Shown: positions 24,138 to 37,190 of the stretch, piece by piece
Layout of the letters: each line of letters opens with the position of its first letter
How positions within the stretch are numbered: the stretch's first letter is position 1
From: Symsagittifera roscoffensis
Taxonomy: Eukaryota > Xenacoelomorpha > Acoela > Convolutidae
DNA: 60,000 nucleotides
Reading direction: 5' to 3'
NCBI RefSeq assembly: GCF_963678635.1
Contig: NW_026970820.1
Coordinates: forward strand, 2,172,001-2,232,000
Program-made: the position numbers and the translations under genes
The notes under the pieces: model-generated
The model's input: the letters and a program-made list of their open reading frames with translations, nothing else
Databases searched by the model: none
Told to the model about the DNA's origin: nothing

Positions 24138-25787
24138 CACCTTCTTTGACCTGCGGTGCGTTAATGTTGGCGGGTGTAAGTTTTGAAGTGTGGCCTGGGG
24201 GCCATTGGCTTCAAGGCATGTGGCACTCGCAGAAGAAGAGCACCCGAAGGGTGCTCTTTTCTGCTCGAAAACTCTAAGTCAATTAATTTTTTCTTAACCC
24301 TCACACTTTTTCTAACATTTTTTGACCTTTCCTTATTCATTTCTCATTGAGACTATTAGCCATGATCGCTAACTTGCATTGCTGGCTGATTATAATGACA
24401 AGTCACTCTGCGCCTTGATCAGTTAACAATGCAAAACATTGTGATTCTTGAAGAGGACTGTTTCAACAAAAACAAGTTTTCGGAAACAGTCCTGTTAACT
24501 TATTTTTGATCTCGTTTTTAAATTTATCGACTTTTAGTTGTTTTCAGTAGGCTATTTGGACCTGAATTAGGTCCTAAAAGGTTAATTTTGTCTCAAAATG
24601 ATTAGAAGCAATAGAAAAAAAAACATTTTTTTTATTCGATAAAAATAGTTGAAATAGAAACGTGAAAAGTCTCTTTTTTTTCAAAAGTCATCAAAAGTAG
24701 TTCCAATTGAATTGAATCACTAGGCTACAATGTATGAACCTGTTCAGAATGGTTTTCAAGACCAAAGCCGTAAAATTTCCATATTTAGAGAAAAGTCAAA
24801 AAAACACGTTTTTGGTTAACTCAAAAAGGTAGAGAAATCGGGTAAAGTCGACTTTATACCTATAGGATCAAAAAATGAATTAAATAGGGCATACATGTAT
24901 TGTCCTTGTAAGATCGCTTGCAGAAAATTACAACAATTGTGGTAGCCACTTCCGAAAACAAGTCTTTTTTTCGAAGTTTGGCCAGTTTTATTTGTAGTAA
25001 AGTAGTAAAAAGCTACCCGAGAAAAAAAAGTTGTAAAAACCAAAATTTTCATCCAATTTTGACAATTAAATACTCTAAACCTACTAAAATGACTATGGCA
25101 AGCTCGAATATGCTATCAAAACTCATTTTTTCTCACTTTTTAAAATTTTTGATTTTTTGATATAAAATGTTGAGTCAGAAACGTGAAAAATCAGTTTTTA
25201 TCAAAAAGTAAAAAAAAGTTGTTCCAATCAAATTGTTTCAATAGGCCACGCTCTGTGGACTTGATTAGAAGTGTTAGCATGATCAAAGTCATAAAATTTC
25301 CATATTTAGAGAAAAGGCGAAAAAAAACACCTTTTTGGTTAATTTTTCCAAAAAAATGACCAAAAAATTAGGAGACGGTCCTGAAAAAAAAAAAATTTTA
25401 AAAATAAAGTAATTCTAATTTCTACACAATTAGACTCCCTAAACAGTCTTCTTTCATCCAATACAAAACAATCTATCCCATTTTTTGGACCCAATTTGAG
25501 TTATTGAGTCATTTTTACCAAAAATCGTGTTTCGTTTTTCCGTTTTTGCCCCCCATTTCCCGCCATAAGTCAACATATAGAGTTTTTCTGGCCAAACGGC
25601 GTCCAATCGTATCCTTAGAATTGCATTTTGTAGCCGCATGCCAATTTTGAAGCAATTCTGACGAAACGTTTTCGAGATCAGCCCCGATTCCGCCGACAGG
25701 GGTATAAGGTTATAAGAAACGAGAACCGGCAGGGACCCTACCCTTGCCTCGCCGTATCTCTGACGCCGAAGCGCGACGACCACCTAG
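24138..25787 (+). repeat. U16: delta-family unit, tail type G (1650 bp)
   Basis: Second delta copy, adjacent to U15 but with a different prefix (CACCTTCTTT before GACCTGCGGTGC). The extended head hairpin is at 24229-24264. The palindrome at 24455-24492 has CAAAAAC in place of CGAAAAC. The late GCATGC is at 25636-25641 and the tail stem-loop at 25728-25748. The mid-body keeps the TTTGTAGTAAAGTAGTAAAAAG segment also found in gamma units. Confidence 0.94.
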
Positions 25788-27414
25788 ATAGGTCAGTGAC
25801 CTGCGGTGCATGGGTGTTATGGGCTTGATTTGTATGCATTGGCCTGGGGGCCATTAGCTTCAAGCCATGTGGCACTCGCAGAAAAAGAGCACCCGAAGGG
25901 TGCTCTTTTACTGCTCGAATGTCTTGTGAAACGGTATCTGATGAACTTTGTAGGGTGTCACAAAAGCAACATGACAAAACTTTCTGTATCTGATCAGTAA
26001 TGGTCAAAAAAGATTTATGACACTTTCAATGACTGAAGCTACACCTGATCAGTCTCTAGAGAACCCTAAAACAAAGTAACTTATATTTTTCAGTGACTCA
26101 TGAAGAGGACTGTTTCAACGAAAACAAGTTTTCGGAAACAGTCCTCATATTCTTTTTTGATCCCATTGTCAAGTACGTGGATTTTCAATGGTGACTTATA
26201 GCTGAATTGGACTTGGAATTTGTCCCAAAAAGGTTAAGTTTGTCTCAAATTGATTAGAAGCAATAGAAAAAAAAAGTTTTGATAAAAAAAGTTGAGTCAG
26301 AAACGTGAAAAATTGCTTTTTTTTTCAAAAATTCATCAAAAGTATTTCCATTTGGATTAAATAAGTAGGCTACAATAAATGAACCTGTTCAGAATGACTT
26401 TCATGACCAAAGCCGTAAAATTTCCATATTTAGAGAAAAGGCAAAAAAACCTCTTTTTGGTTAACTGAAAAACGTAGATAAATCGAGTAAAGTCGTCTTC
26501 AAACCTATAGGTTCGAAAAAGGATCTAACTAAGGTATATCTGCAGTGTTCTTGTAAGGTCACATGCAAAAAAATGGAACAATTGTGGTGGCCACTTCCAA
26601 AAACAAGACTTTTTTTCGGAACTTGGCCATTTTTATTTGTAGTAAAGTAGTAAAAAGCTAACCGAGAAAAAAAGTTATAAAAACCAAAATTTTCATCCAA
26701 TTTTGACAATTAAATACTCTATACCTACTAAAATGAATATGGCAAGCTCGAATATGCTATCAAAACTCATTTTTTCTCACTTTTTAAAAATTTTGTTTTT
26801 TTTATATTAAATGTTGAGTCAGAAACGTGAAAAACCAGTTTTTTTCAAAAAGTTAAAAAAAGTTATTGCAATCAATTTGTTTCACTAAAACACACTTAAT
26901 GAACCTGTTCAGAAGGCTTTTCATGTTTAAAGCCAAAAATTTACCCCTTTTGAGAAAAGTGGAAAAAACACCTTTTTAGTTACAAAAAAAACATCATTTT
27001 TGTTGCAGTTTTTGAAAAAACTCAAATTTTTGAGAAAATTTTTTTTCCCACACCTACATCATTGGGCTCCCAAAACAGTCTACTTTCATCCATTCTTCAT
27101 CAAATCACCCCAATTTGTTAACCAAAATAGAGTTACTGAGCCATTTTTACCAAAAAACGTGGTTTTTCCCTGTTTTTCCCCATTTTTCCCACTATAAGTC
27201 AACGCATAACAAAATTTTGGGAAAACGGAGCAAAAGTGTATCCTTAGAATTGCATTTTAGGCCTGCATGCCAATTTTTATCGAATTCTATCCCGACAATT
27301 TTGAGATCAGCACTTTTTCCGAGCAAATAGTCATACCGTTATAATTCTTTGGCCGTTCGGGGCCCCTACCCCAAACTCACTAAACAAAGACGCCGAAGGC
27401 GGACGGCCACCTAG
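25788..27414 (+). repeat. U17: gamma-family unit, class-2 head, tail type F (1627 bp)
   Basis: The same prefix as U13 places AGGTCAGTGACCT at 25790-25802. The extended head hairpin is at 25878-25914, with one mismatch in the T-run (TTTTACTGC). The palindrome at 26107-26144 is fully paired. The late GCATGC is at 27265-27270. The tail stem-loop is at 27355-27376 and the mini-hairpin CGCC-GAA-GGCG at 27391-27401, again nine bases before CTAG. Confidence 0.95.
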
Positions 27415-29043
27415 AGGTTTTTGTGGCCCCGCTCAATCAGTGACTTTTGATGAGTGGGTTCCGCGGGGGGCGGAGCAGGGGAACGCTAAACGCACTCGCA
27501 AAAGGAGCACCCTTCGGGTGCTCTTTTTTGCTCGAAAGTTTTCTGAAACGGTATCTGATGAAATTTGTAAGGTGTCACAAAAGCAACAACACAAAACGTT
27601 CTGTATGTGATTAGAAAAGGTCAAAAAAGATTTCTCATACTTTCAATGACTGAATCTACACCTGATCAGTCTTTAGAGAACTCTAAACCAAAGTAACTTA
27701 TGTTTTTCAGTGATTCATGAAGAGGACCGTTCCAACGAAAACAAGTTTTCGGAAACAGTCCTCAAATTTTTGTTGGAGCCCATTGTCAAGTACGTGAACT
27801 TTCAATTGTGAATTATAGCTGAATTGGACTTGGAATTTGTCCCAAAAAGGTTAAGTTTGTCTCAAATTGATTAGAAGCAAAAGAAAAAAATTATATTTTT
27901 TTTATTTGGAAAAAAAAAGTTGAGTCAGAAACGTGAAAAACCCCTTTTTTCAAGATTCATAAAAAGTAACTCCAATTGGCTTAAATCACTAGGCTACAAA
28001 ATATGAACCTGTTCAGAATGGTTTTCATGACCAAAGCCGTAAAATTTCGATATTTAGAGAAAAGGCAAAAAAAACATCTTTTTGGTTAACTAAAAAAGGT
28101 AGATAAATCGGGTAAAGTCGTCTTCAAACCTATAGGATCGAAAAGTGATCTATATAGGGTATATATGTAGTGTCCTTGTTAGGTAGCATGCAAAAAAATA
28201 GAACAGTTTTGTTGGCCACTTCCGATATTAATACTTTTTTTTCGAAATTTGGCCATTTTTATTTGTAGTAAAATAGTAGTAAAATAGCCGAGAAAAAAAA
28301 CTGTGAAAACCAAAATTTTTATCCAATTTTGACGTTTAAATACTCTATACCTACTAAAATGGCTATGGCAAGCTCAAATATGCCATCAAAACTCATTTTT
28401 TCTCACTTTTTAAAATTTTTGTTTTTTTGATAAACAATGTTGAGTCAGAAACGTGAAAAATCAATTTTTTTCAAAAAGTCAAAATAAAGTGTTCCAATCA
28501 ATTTGTTTCACTAAAACAAACTTTATGAACCTGTTCAGAATGGGTTTTTGGGTTAAAGCCGAAAATTCACCCATTTTGAGAAAAGTGGAAAAAACACCTT
28601 TTTAGTTACAAAAAAACCATCATTTTTGTTGCAGTTTTTGAAAAAACTCAAATTTTTGAGAGAAAAATTTTTTCTCAAACCTTTTTATTTAGGTTCCCCA
28701 AACAGTCTACTTTCATCCATTCCTTGTCAATATACCCCATTTTTTGAACCAAAACAGAGTTACTAGGTGATTTTTATCAAAAATCGTGTTTTTTACCATT
28801 TTTGCCCCCCATTTCCCTCTATAAGTCAACACATAACAAAATTTTGGCAAAACGGGGCAAAAGTGTATCCTTAGAATTTCAATACGGGGCTGCATGCAAA
28901 AAATTAGGGAATTCTGACCTCCAGTTTTCGAGAACACGACTTATTCTGCATGAAAAGGGTAAAAGGTAAATGTTCCTTCGAACCGACGGGGCCCCTTCCC
29001 CTGTCTCTGCTGAACGCCAAAGCCGGACGCGGCGGCCACCTAG
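27415..29043 (+). repeat. U18: gamma-family unit with AGGTTTTT prefix, tail type B (1629 bp)
   Basis: Prefix AGGTTTTT then TGTGGCCCCGCTCAATC. The head hairpin is at 27505-27523 and the palindrome at 27724-27761 (GGACCGTTCC). GCATGC copies are at 28186-28191 and 28892-28897. The tail stem-loop is at 28985-29005. It begins a run of four consecutive gamma/type-B units (U18-U21). Confidence 0.95.
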
Positions 29044-30675
29044 TTGTCACTGTGGCCCCGCTAAGTAAGTGACTTTTTTTTGACGAGTGGGTTCCGCGGG
29101 GGGCGGAGCAGGGGAACGCTTAACGCACTCGCAAAAGGAGCACCCTTCGGGTGCTCTTTTTTGCTCGAAAGTTTTCTGAAACGGTATCTGATGAACTTTG
29201 TTAGGTGTCACAAAAGCAACAACAAAAAACTTTCTGTATGTGATTAGAAAAGATCAAAAAAGATTTCTCATACTTTCAATGACTGAATCTACACCTGATA
29301 AGTCTCTAGAGAACTCTAAACCAAAGTAACTTATGTTTTTCAGTGATTCATGAAGAGGACCGTTCCAACGAAAACAAGTTTTCGGAAACAGTCCTCATAT
29401 TTTTTTTCGAGCACATTGTAAAGTACGTGGACTTTCAATTGTGACTAATAGCTGAATTGGACTTGGAATTTGTCCCAAAGAGGTTAAGTTTGTCTCAAAT
29501 TGATTAGAAGCAAAAGAAAAAATAAAAAAAATTTTTATTTGGAAAAAAAAGTTGAGTCAGAAACGTGAAAAAACCCTTTATTCAAAAGTCACTAAAAGTA
29601 GCTCCAATTGGCTTAAATCACTAGACTACAATATATGAACCTGTTCAGAGTGGTTTTCAAGACCAAAGCCGTAAAACTTCCATATTTAGAGAAAAGGCAA
29701 AAAAAACACGTTTTTGGTTAACTCAAAGAGGTAGATAAATCGGGTAAAGTCGTCTTCAGACCTATAGGATCGAGAAGTGATCTAAATAGGGTATATATGT
29801 AGTGTCCCTGTTAGGTCGCATGCAAAAAACTAGAACAGTTTTGTTGGCCACTTCCGAAATTAAGACTTTTTTTTCGAAATTTGGCCATTTTAATTTGTAG
29901 TAAAATAGTAGTAAAATAGCCGAGAAAAAAAATTGTAAAAACCATAATTTTTATTCAATTTTGACGTTTAAATACTCTATACGTACTAAAATGTCTATGG
30001 CAAGCTCAAATAAGCCATCAAAATTCATTTTTTCTCACTTTTTAAAATTTTTGTTTTTTTGATTTACAATGTTGAGTCAGAAACGTAAAAAATCAATTTT
30101 TTTCAAAAAGTCAAAATAAAGTGATCCGATCAATTTGTTTCACTAAAACACACTTTATGAACCTGTTCAGAATGTGTTTTTGGGTTAGAGCCGAAAATTC
30201 ACCCATTTTGAGAAAAGTGGAAAAAACACCTTTTTAGTTACAAAAAAACCATCATTTTTGTTGCAGTTTTTGGAAAAAATCATATTTTTGAGGAAAAAAA
30301 AATTTCTCAAACCTTTATATTTAGGCTCCCCAAACAGTCTAGTTTCATCCATTTATTGTCAATATACCCCATTTTTTGAACCAAAACAGAGTTAATAGGT
30401 GATTTTTATCAAAAAACGTGTTTTTTACCATTTTTGCCCCCCATTTCCCTCTATAAGTCAACACATAACAAAATTTTGGCAAAACGGGGCAAAAGTGTAT
30501 CCTTAGAATTTCAATACGAGGCTGCATGCAAAAAATTAGGGAATTCTGACCTACAGTTTTCGAGAACAGGACTTATTCTCCATGAAAAGGGTAAAAGGTA
30601 ATTGTTCCTTCGAACCGACGGGGCCCCTTCCCCTGTCTCTGCTGAACGCCATAGCCGGACGCGGCGGCCACCTAG
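29044..30675 (+). repeat. U19: gamma-family unit, tail type B (1632 bp)
   Basis: Prefix TTGTCACT with the CTAAGTAAGTGAC head variant. The head hairpin is at 29138-29156 and the palindrome at 29357-29394. GCATGC copies are at 29818-29823 and 30524-30529. The tail stem-loop is at 30617-30637. The tail carries GCCATAGCC, a variant also seen in U11. Confidence 0.95.
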
Positions 30676-32303
30676 TTGTCACTGTGGCCCTGCTGTATTC
30701 TTGACTTTTGAGGAGAACGTTCCGCGGGGGGCGGAGCAGGGGAACGCTTAACGCACTCGCAAAAGGAGCACCCTTCGGGTGCTCTTTTTTGCTCGAAAGT
30801 TTTCTGAAACGGTATCTGATGAACTTTGTAAGGTTTCACAAAAGCAACAACACAAAACTTTCTGTATGTGATTAGAAAAGTTCAAAAATTTTTTTTCATA
30901 CTTTCAATGACTGAATCTACACCTGATCAGTCTCTAGAGAACTCTAAACCAAAGTAACTTTTGTTTTTCAGTGATTCATGAAGAGGACCGTTCCAACGAA
31001 AACAAGTTTTCGGAAACGGTCCTCATATTTTTTTCGAGCCCATTGTCAAGTACGTGAACTTTCAATTGTGAATTATAGCTGAATTGGACTTGGAATTTGT
31101 CCCAAAAAGGTTAAGTTTGTCTCAAATTGATTAGAAGCAAAAGAAAAAAAAACATTTTTTTTTATTTGGAAAAAAAAGTTGAGTCAGAAACGTGAAAAAA
31201 ACCTTTTTTCAAAAGTCATAAAAAGTAGTTCCAATTTTCTTAAATCACTAGGCTACAATATAAGAACCTGTTTAGGAGGTTTCCATGACCAAAGCCGTAA
31301 AATTTCCATATTTAGAGAAAAGGCAAAAAAAAAACAACTTTTTGGTTAACTCAAAAAGGTAGATAAATCGGGTAAAGTCGTCTTCAAACCTATAGGATCG
31401 AAAAGTGATCTAAATAGGGTATATATGTAGTGTCCTTGTTAGGTCGCATGCAAAAAACTAGAACAGTTTTGTTGGCCACTTCCGAAATTAAGACTTTTTT
31501 TTCGAAATTTGGCCACTTTTATTTGTAGTAAAATAGTAGAAAAATAGCCGAGAAAAAAAATTGTAAAAACCATAATTTTTATCCAATTTTGACGTTTAAA
31601 TACTCTATACCTACTAAAATGTCTATGGCAAGCTCAAATAAGCCATCAAAATTCATTTTTTCTCACTTTTTAAAATTTTTGTTTTTTTGATATACAATGT
31701 TGAGTCAGAAACGTGAAAAATCAATTTTTTTCAAAAAGTCAAAATAAAGTGTTCCAATCAATTTGTTTCACTAAAACACACTTTATGAACCTGTTCAGAA
31801 TGGGTTTTTGGGTTGAAGCCGAAAGTTCACCTATTTTGAGAAAAGTGGAAAAAACACCTTTTTAGTTACAAAAAAACCATCAATTTTGTTGCAGTTTTTG
31901 AAAAAACTCAAATTTTTGAGAGGAAAACTTTTTCTCAAACTTTTTTATTTGGGCTCCCCAAACAGTCTACTTTCATCCATTCCTTGTCAATATACCCCAT
32001 TTTTTGAACCAAAACAGAGTTAATAGGTGATTTTTGTCGAAAAACGTGTTTTTTACCATTTTTGCCCCCCATTTCCCTCTATAAGTCAACACATAACAAA
32101 ATTTTGGCAAAACGGGGCAAAAGTGTATCCTTAGAATTTCAATACGGGGCTGCATGCAAAAAATTAGGGAATTCTGACCTCCAGTTTTCGAGAACACGAC
32201 TTATTCTGCACGAAAGGTAATATAGGTAAATGTTCTTTCGAACCGACGGGGCCCCTTCCCCTGTCTCTGCTGAACGCCAAAGCCGGATGCGGCGGCCACC
32301 TAG
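30676..32303 (+). repeat. U20: gamma-family unit with re-paired palindrome, tail type B (1628 bp)
   Basis: Prefix TTGTCACT; the head reads GTGGCCCTGCT (C to T). The head hairpin is at 30766-30784. The palindrome at 30985-31022 has GGACCG on the left and CGGTCC on the right; the right-arm A to G change restores a pair that is mismatched in other gamma copies. GCATGC copies are at 31446-31451 and 32152-32157. The tail stem-loop is at 32245-32265. Confidence 0.95.
30985..31022. other. 38-bp palindrome, copy with restored base pair
   Basis: Gamma copies usually have GGACCG opposite CAGTCC, leaving a C-A mismatch. Here the right arm is CGGTCC, which restores the C-G pair. It is the only right-arm outer change I noticed. 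A single example could be chance. Confidence 0.8.
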
Positions 32304-33931
32304 AGCTTTTTGTGGCCCCGCTGTGTCCTTGACTCTTGACGTGTGGGTTCCGCGGGGGGCGGAGCAGGGGAACGCTTAACGCACTCGCAAAAGGAGCACC
32401 CTTCGGGTGCCCTTTTTTGCTCGAAAGTTTTCTGAAACGGTATCTGATGAGCTTTGTAAGGTGTCACAAAAACAACAACACAAAACGTTCTGTATGTGAT
32501 TAGAAAATGTCAAAAAAAATTTTTTATACTTTCAATGACTGAATCTACCCCTGATCAGTCTCTAGAGAACTCTAAACCAAAGTAACTTATGTTTTTCAGT
32601 GATTCATGAAGAGGACCGTTCCAACGAAAACAAGTTTTCGGAAACAGTCCTCATAATTTTTTTCGAGCCCATTGTCAAGTACGTGGACTTTCAATTGTGA
32701 CTTATAGCTGAATTGAACTTGGAATTTGTCCCAAAAAGGTTAAGTTTGTCTCAAATTGATTAGAAGCAAAAGAAAAAAAAACATTTTTTTATTTGGAAAA
32801 AAAAGTTGAGTCAGAAACGTGAAAAAAACCCTTTTTTCAAAAGTCATAAAAAGTAGGTCCAATTGGCTTAAATCACTAGGCTACAATATATGAACCTGTT
32901 CAGAATGGTTTTCATGACCAAAGCCGTACAACTTCCATATTTAGAGAAAAGGCAAAAAAAATTAACTTTTTGGTTAACTCAAAAAGGTAGATAAATCGGG
33001 TAAAGTCGTATTCAAACCTATAGGATCGAAAAGTGATCTATATAGGGTATATATGTAGTGTCCTTGTTAGGTCGCATGCAAAAAAATACAACAGTTTTGT
33101 TGGCCACTTCCGAAATTAAGACTTTTTTTTCGAAATTTGGCCATTTTTATTTGTAGTAAAATAGTAGTTAAATAGCCGAGAAAAAAAATTGTAAAAACCA
33201 AAATTTTTATCCAATTTTGACGTTTAAATACTCTATACCTACTAAAATGTCTATGGCAAGCTCAAATAAGCCATCAAAATTCATTTTTTCTCACTTTTTA
33301 AAATTTTTGTTTTTTTGATATACAATGTTGAGTCAGAAACGTGAAAAATCAATTTTTTTCAAAAAGTCAAAATAAAGTGTTCCAATCAATTTGTTTCACT
33401 AAAACACACTTTATGAACCTGTTCAGAATGGTATTCTGGGTTAAAGCTGAAAACTCACCCATTTTGAGAAAAGTGGAAAAAACACCTTTTTAGTTACAAA
33501 AAAACCATCATTTTTGTTGCAGTTTTTGAAAAAACTCAAATTTTTGAGAGAAAAATTTTTTCTCAAACCTTTATATTTAGGCTCCCCAAATAGTCTACTT
33601 TCATCCATTCTCCATCAATATACCCCATTTTTTGAACCAAAACAGAGTTAATAGGTGATTTTTATCAAAAAACGTGTTTTTTACCATTTTTGCCCCCCAT
33701 TTCCCTCTATAAGTCAACACATAACAAAATTTTGGCAAAACGGGGCAAAAGTGTATCCTTAGAATTTCCATACGGGGCTGCATGCAAAAAATTAGGGAAT
33801 TCTGACCTCCAGTTTTCGAGAACACAACTTATTCTGCATGAAAAGGGTAAAAGGTAAATGTTCCTTCGAACCGACGGGGCCCCTTCCCCTGTCTCTGCTG
33901 AACGCCAAAGCCGGACGCGGCGGCCACCTAG
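32304..33931 (+). repeat. U21: gamma-family unit with AGCTTTTT prefix, tail type B (1628 bp)
   Basis: Prefix AGCTTTTT, as in U11. The head hairpin at 32394-32412 carries GGGTGCCC, which breaks one pair of the usual GAGCACCC stem. The palindrome is at 32613-32650. GCATGC copies are at 33074-33079 and 33780-33785. The tail stem-loop is at 33873-33893. Confidence 0.95.
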
Positions 33932-35549
33932 GGGGCAGGGTTGTGTGGTCTATTCTCGACTTTAGTTACTTGCATTGCGTGGGGAAGAATACGAACAGCG
34001 CTCAACGCACTCGCAGAAAGAGCACCCTGCGGGTGCTCTTTTTGCTCGAGAACTGTAAGTCGATTTAAATTTTTCAATTTACATATTTTGTCCTAAATTT
34101 AACTTTTTTTTACTAGTTGTTCTCAGTTAAACTCCCATGATACCTCAAATTGTATTCCTGGATGGGCATTTTTATAAGTCACTCTGTGGCTCGATCAGTT
34201 GACAACCAAATACATTTTGATTTACGAAATGAACTGTTTCAACGAAAACAAGTTTTCGGAAACAGTCCAAATTTGTAGTTATGATCCCAAACATAAACAA
34301 AGAAAAATCTAATGCGTTGGTTAAACTAACAGAGCCCAGCTTATTTCTTTGTGCTTATCGACTGTTCAAACACATAACAACTATGTTAAAAACTAAGTTA
34401 TTAAAAATAAAACAAAACAAATTATCGAGAAAGAAATGAAAGTTTATCAACAAAATATGCAAAAAATTCAATTAATTCTTTTTTGATTAGTCATGAAAAC
34501 CTCAGTTTCAAAAATCTGATACTTGAGAGGCCCATTTTGACGCGTTACTACAGTTTAGGCACGTTTTGAGTTCGCAGCCCACAATGATCGATTAACTTTG
34601 ATCTTTGTTTTACAAACACGATTTTTTTACCACAATCAAACTTTCATTACTCTTGAACAACTTGAGTAGAATAGATGATTTTTTTTGCATAAGAACTAAC
34701 TTGTCAAGGGTTTTTGAGATACATATTAAATGTATCCAGTTAAATAATAATTTTTTGGCTAATTTTTGAAAAAACTTAAAAAAGTTGAAAAAATAATATT
34801 TTTTCAGATTTGGCGACCAAAAAGTGCCTTCTATGATGGATCAGCAAAAAAATTGTTCTGAGGCTATAAGTATGGCTCATTGGGGTATATAAAATAGCTA
34901 ATTGTTTATAATAAAAAAGTTTAGAAGAACTCTGATTTTTTGAAAAAATTAGAAAAAAACGTGAAAAAATCAGTTTTTGGCGGGAAAATTCTCAAAAAAT
35001 TAAAAACCAAGTTTTCGCTCTCCTTACTCCATTAAACTAATTCGGCCACGACAATCATTTTTTGTCATCAGTAAAAATGTCGAGAAACGACCGGAACATA
35101 GACTTTTCCGAAATTTGACAAAAAAGTTCGCCAAAAAACATCAAAAATCTCGAAAAAATTGCAGAAAAAATTTTGCCAAAAAATACACCATTCGACTCCC
35201 TCAACTGTGCTAGTGTCCAAAAAAAACATCACTTTTTCGCATTTTCTCAACCAAAATTGAGTTATTGGGGCATTTTTGAAAAAAATCGTGATTTCGACCA
35301 AAAAAAACGCCCCTTTTTCCCCAAAAAGTGCAACTCATAACATTATTTCGGAAAAACGCCTTCCCAAGTTATATCTTAGAATTTTGTCCTCTACCTACAT
35401 GCAAAGTTTGAAGAAATTCTATACTGCCGTTTTCGAGAACTTGAATAATTTTTTTATTTTCCTAATTAGGTATTTTTTCTAGTTGACCGGCAAGGAAACC
35501 CTACCCTTGCCTAAAGGATTCACAAAGCCGGACCGCGACGACCACCTAG
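33932..35549 (+). repeat. U22: beta-family unit, tail type C (1618 bp)
   Basis: The GGGGCAGGGTTGTG head has its hairpin at 34020-34038. The palindrome at 34231-34268 has GAACTGTTTC on the left, breaking the second pair while the right arm stays intact. TTTGGCGGGAAA is at 34976-34987. Near 35130 it lacks the CTTCAAAAAAACCGC segment present in U3. The tail stem-loop GGCAAGG / CCTTGCC is at 35489-35511. The first two thirds are more diverged from U3, U8 and U25 than those are from each other, while the last roughly 350 bp are nearly identical. Confidence 0.94.
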
Positions 35550-37190
35550 ATAGGTCAGTGACCTGCGGTGCATGGGTGTTATGGGCTTGATTCGTCAGCA
35601 TTGGCCTGGGGGCCATTAGCTTCAAGACATGTGGCACTCGCAGAAAAAGAGCACCCGAAGGGTGCTCTTTTTCTGCTCGAATGTCTTGTGAAACGGTATC
35701 TGATGAACTTTGTAGGGTGTCACAAAAGCAACATGACAAAACGTTCTGTATCTGATCAGTAATGGTCAAAAAAGATTTATGACACTTTCAATGACTGAAG
35801 CTACACCTGATCAGTCTCTAGAGAACTCTAAAACAAAGTAACTTATATTTTTCAGTGACTCATGAAGAGGACTGTTTCAACGAAAACAAGTTTTCGGAAA
35901 CAGTCCTAATATTTTTCTTGGAGCTCATTTTCAAGTAGGTGGACTTTCAATAGTGACTAATAGTTGAATTAGACATGGAATTTGTCCCAAAAAGTTAAGT
36001 TTGTCTCAAATTGATTAGAAGCAATAGACAACAAAAAAAAAATTTTTTTTTTATTTGATAAAAATACTTGAGTCAGAAAAGTGAAAAATCCATTTTTTTC
36101 AAAAAGTCATAAGAAGTAGTTCAATTTGCATTAAATCACTAACCTACATTATATAAACCTGTTCAGATTGGTTTTCATGAACAAAGCCGTAAAATTTCCA
36201 TATTTAGAGAAAAGGCAAAAAAACACCTTTTTGATTAACTGAAAAAGGTAGATAAATCGGGTAAAGTCGTCTTCAAACCTATAGGATCGAGCAGTGATCT
36301 AAATAGGGTGTATATTTAGTGTCCCTTGTAAGGTCACATGCAAAAAAGTGAAACAATTGGGGTGGCCACTTCAGAAAACAAGACTTTTTTTCGGACTTTG
36401 GCCATTTTTAATTGTAGTAAAGTAGTAGTAAGTTACCAGAGAAAAAAAATTGTAAAAACCAAAATTTTTATCCAATTTTGACAATTAAATACTCTATACC
36501 TACTAAAATGACTATGGCAAGCTCAAATATGCCATCAAAACTCATTTTTTCTCACTTTTTAAAATTTTTGTTTTTTTGAAATAAAATGTTGAGTCAGAAA
36601 CGTGAAAAATCAATTTTTTTCAAAAAGTCAGTAGAAGTTGTTCCAATCAATTTGTTTCACTAAAACACACTTTCTCAGCCTGTTCAGAATGGTTTTCATG
36701 TTTAAAGCTGAAACTTTACACATTTTGAGAAAAGTGGAAAAAATAACTTTTTAGTTACAAAAAAACCATCATTTTTGTTGCATTTTTTGAGAAAACTCAA
36801 ATTTTTAAGAAAAACAAATTTTCCCAAACCTACATAATTGGGCTCCCAAAACAGTTTACTTTCATCCATTCTTCATCAATTTACCCCAATTTGTTAACCA
36901 AAATAGAGTTACTGAGCCATTTTTACCAAAAAACGTGGTTTTTCCCTGTTTTTCCCCATTTTTCCCACTATAAGTCAACGCATAACAAAATTTTGGGAAA
37001 ACGGAGCAAAAGTGTATCCTTAGAATTGCATTTTAGGCCCGCATGCCAGTTTTTATCGAATTCTATCCCGACAATTTTGAGATCAGCACTTTTTCCGAGC
37101 AAATAGTCATACCGTTATAATTCTTTGGCCGTTCGGGGCCCCTACCCCAAACTCACTAAACAAAGACGCCGAAGGCGGACGGCCACCTAG
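35550..37190 (+). repeat. U23: gamma-family unit, class-2 head, tail type F (1641 bp)
   Basis: Third copy of the ATAGGTCAGT prefix, with AGGTCAGTGACCT at 35552-35564. The extended head hairpin at 35640-35676 is perfect over 17 bp. The palindrome is at 35869-35906. The late GCATGC is at 37041-37046. The tail stem-loop is at 37131-37152 and the mini-hairpin at 37167-37177, nine bases before CTAG. Confidence 0.95.
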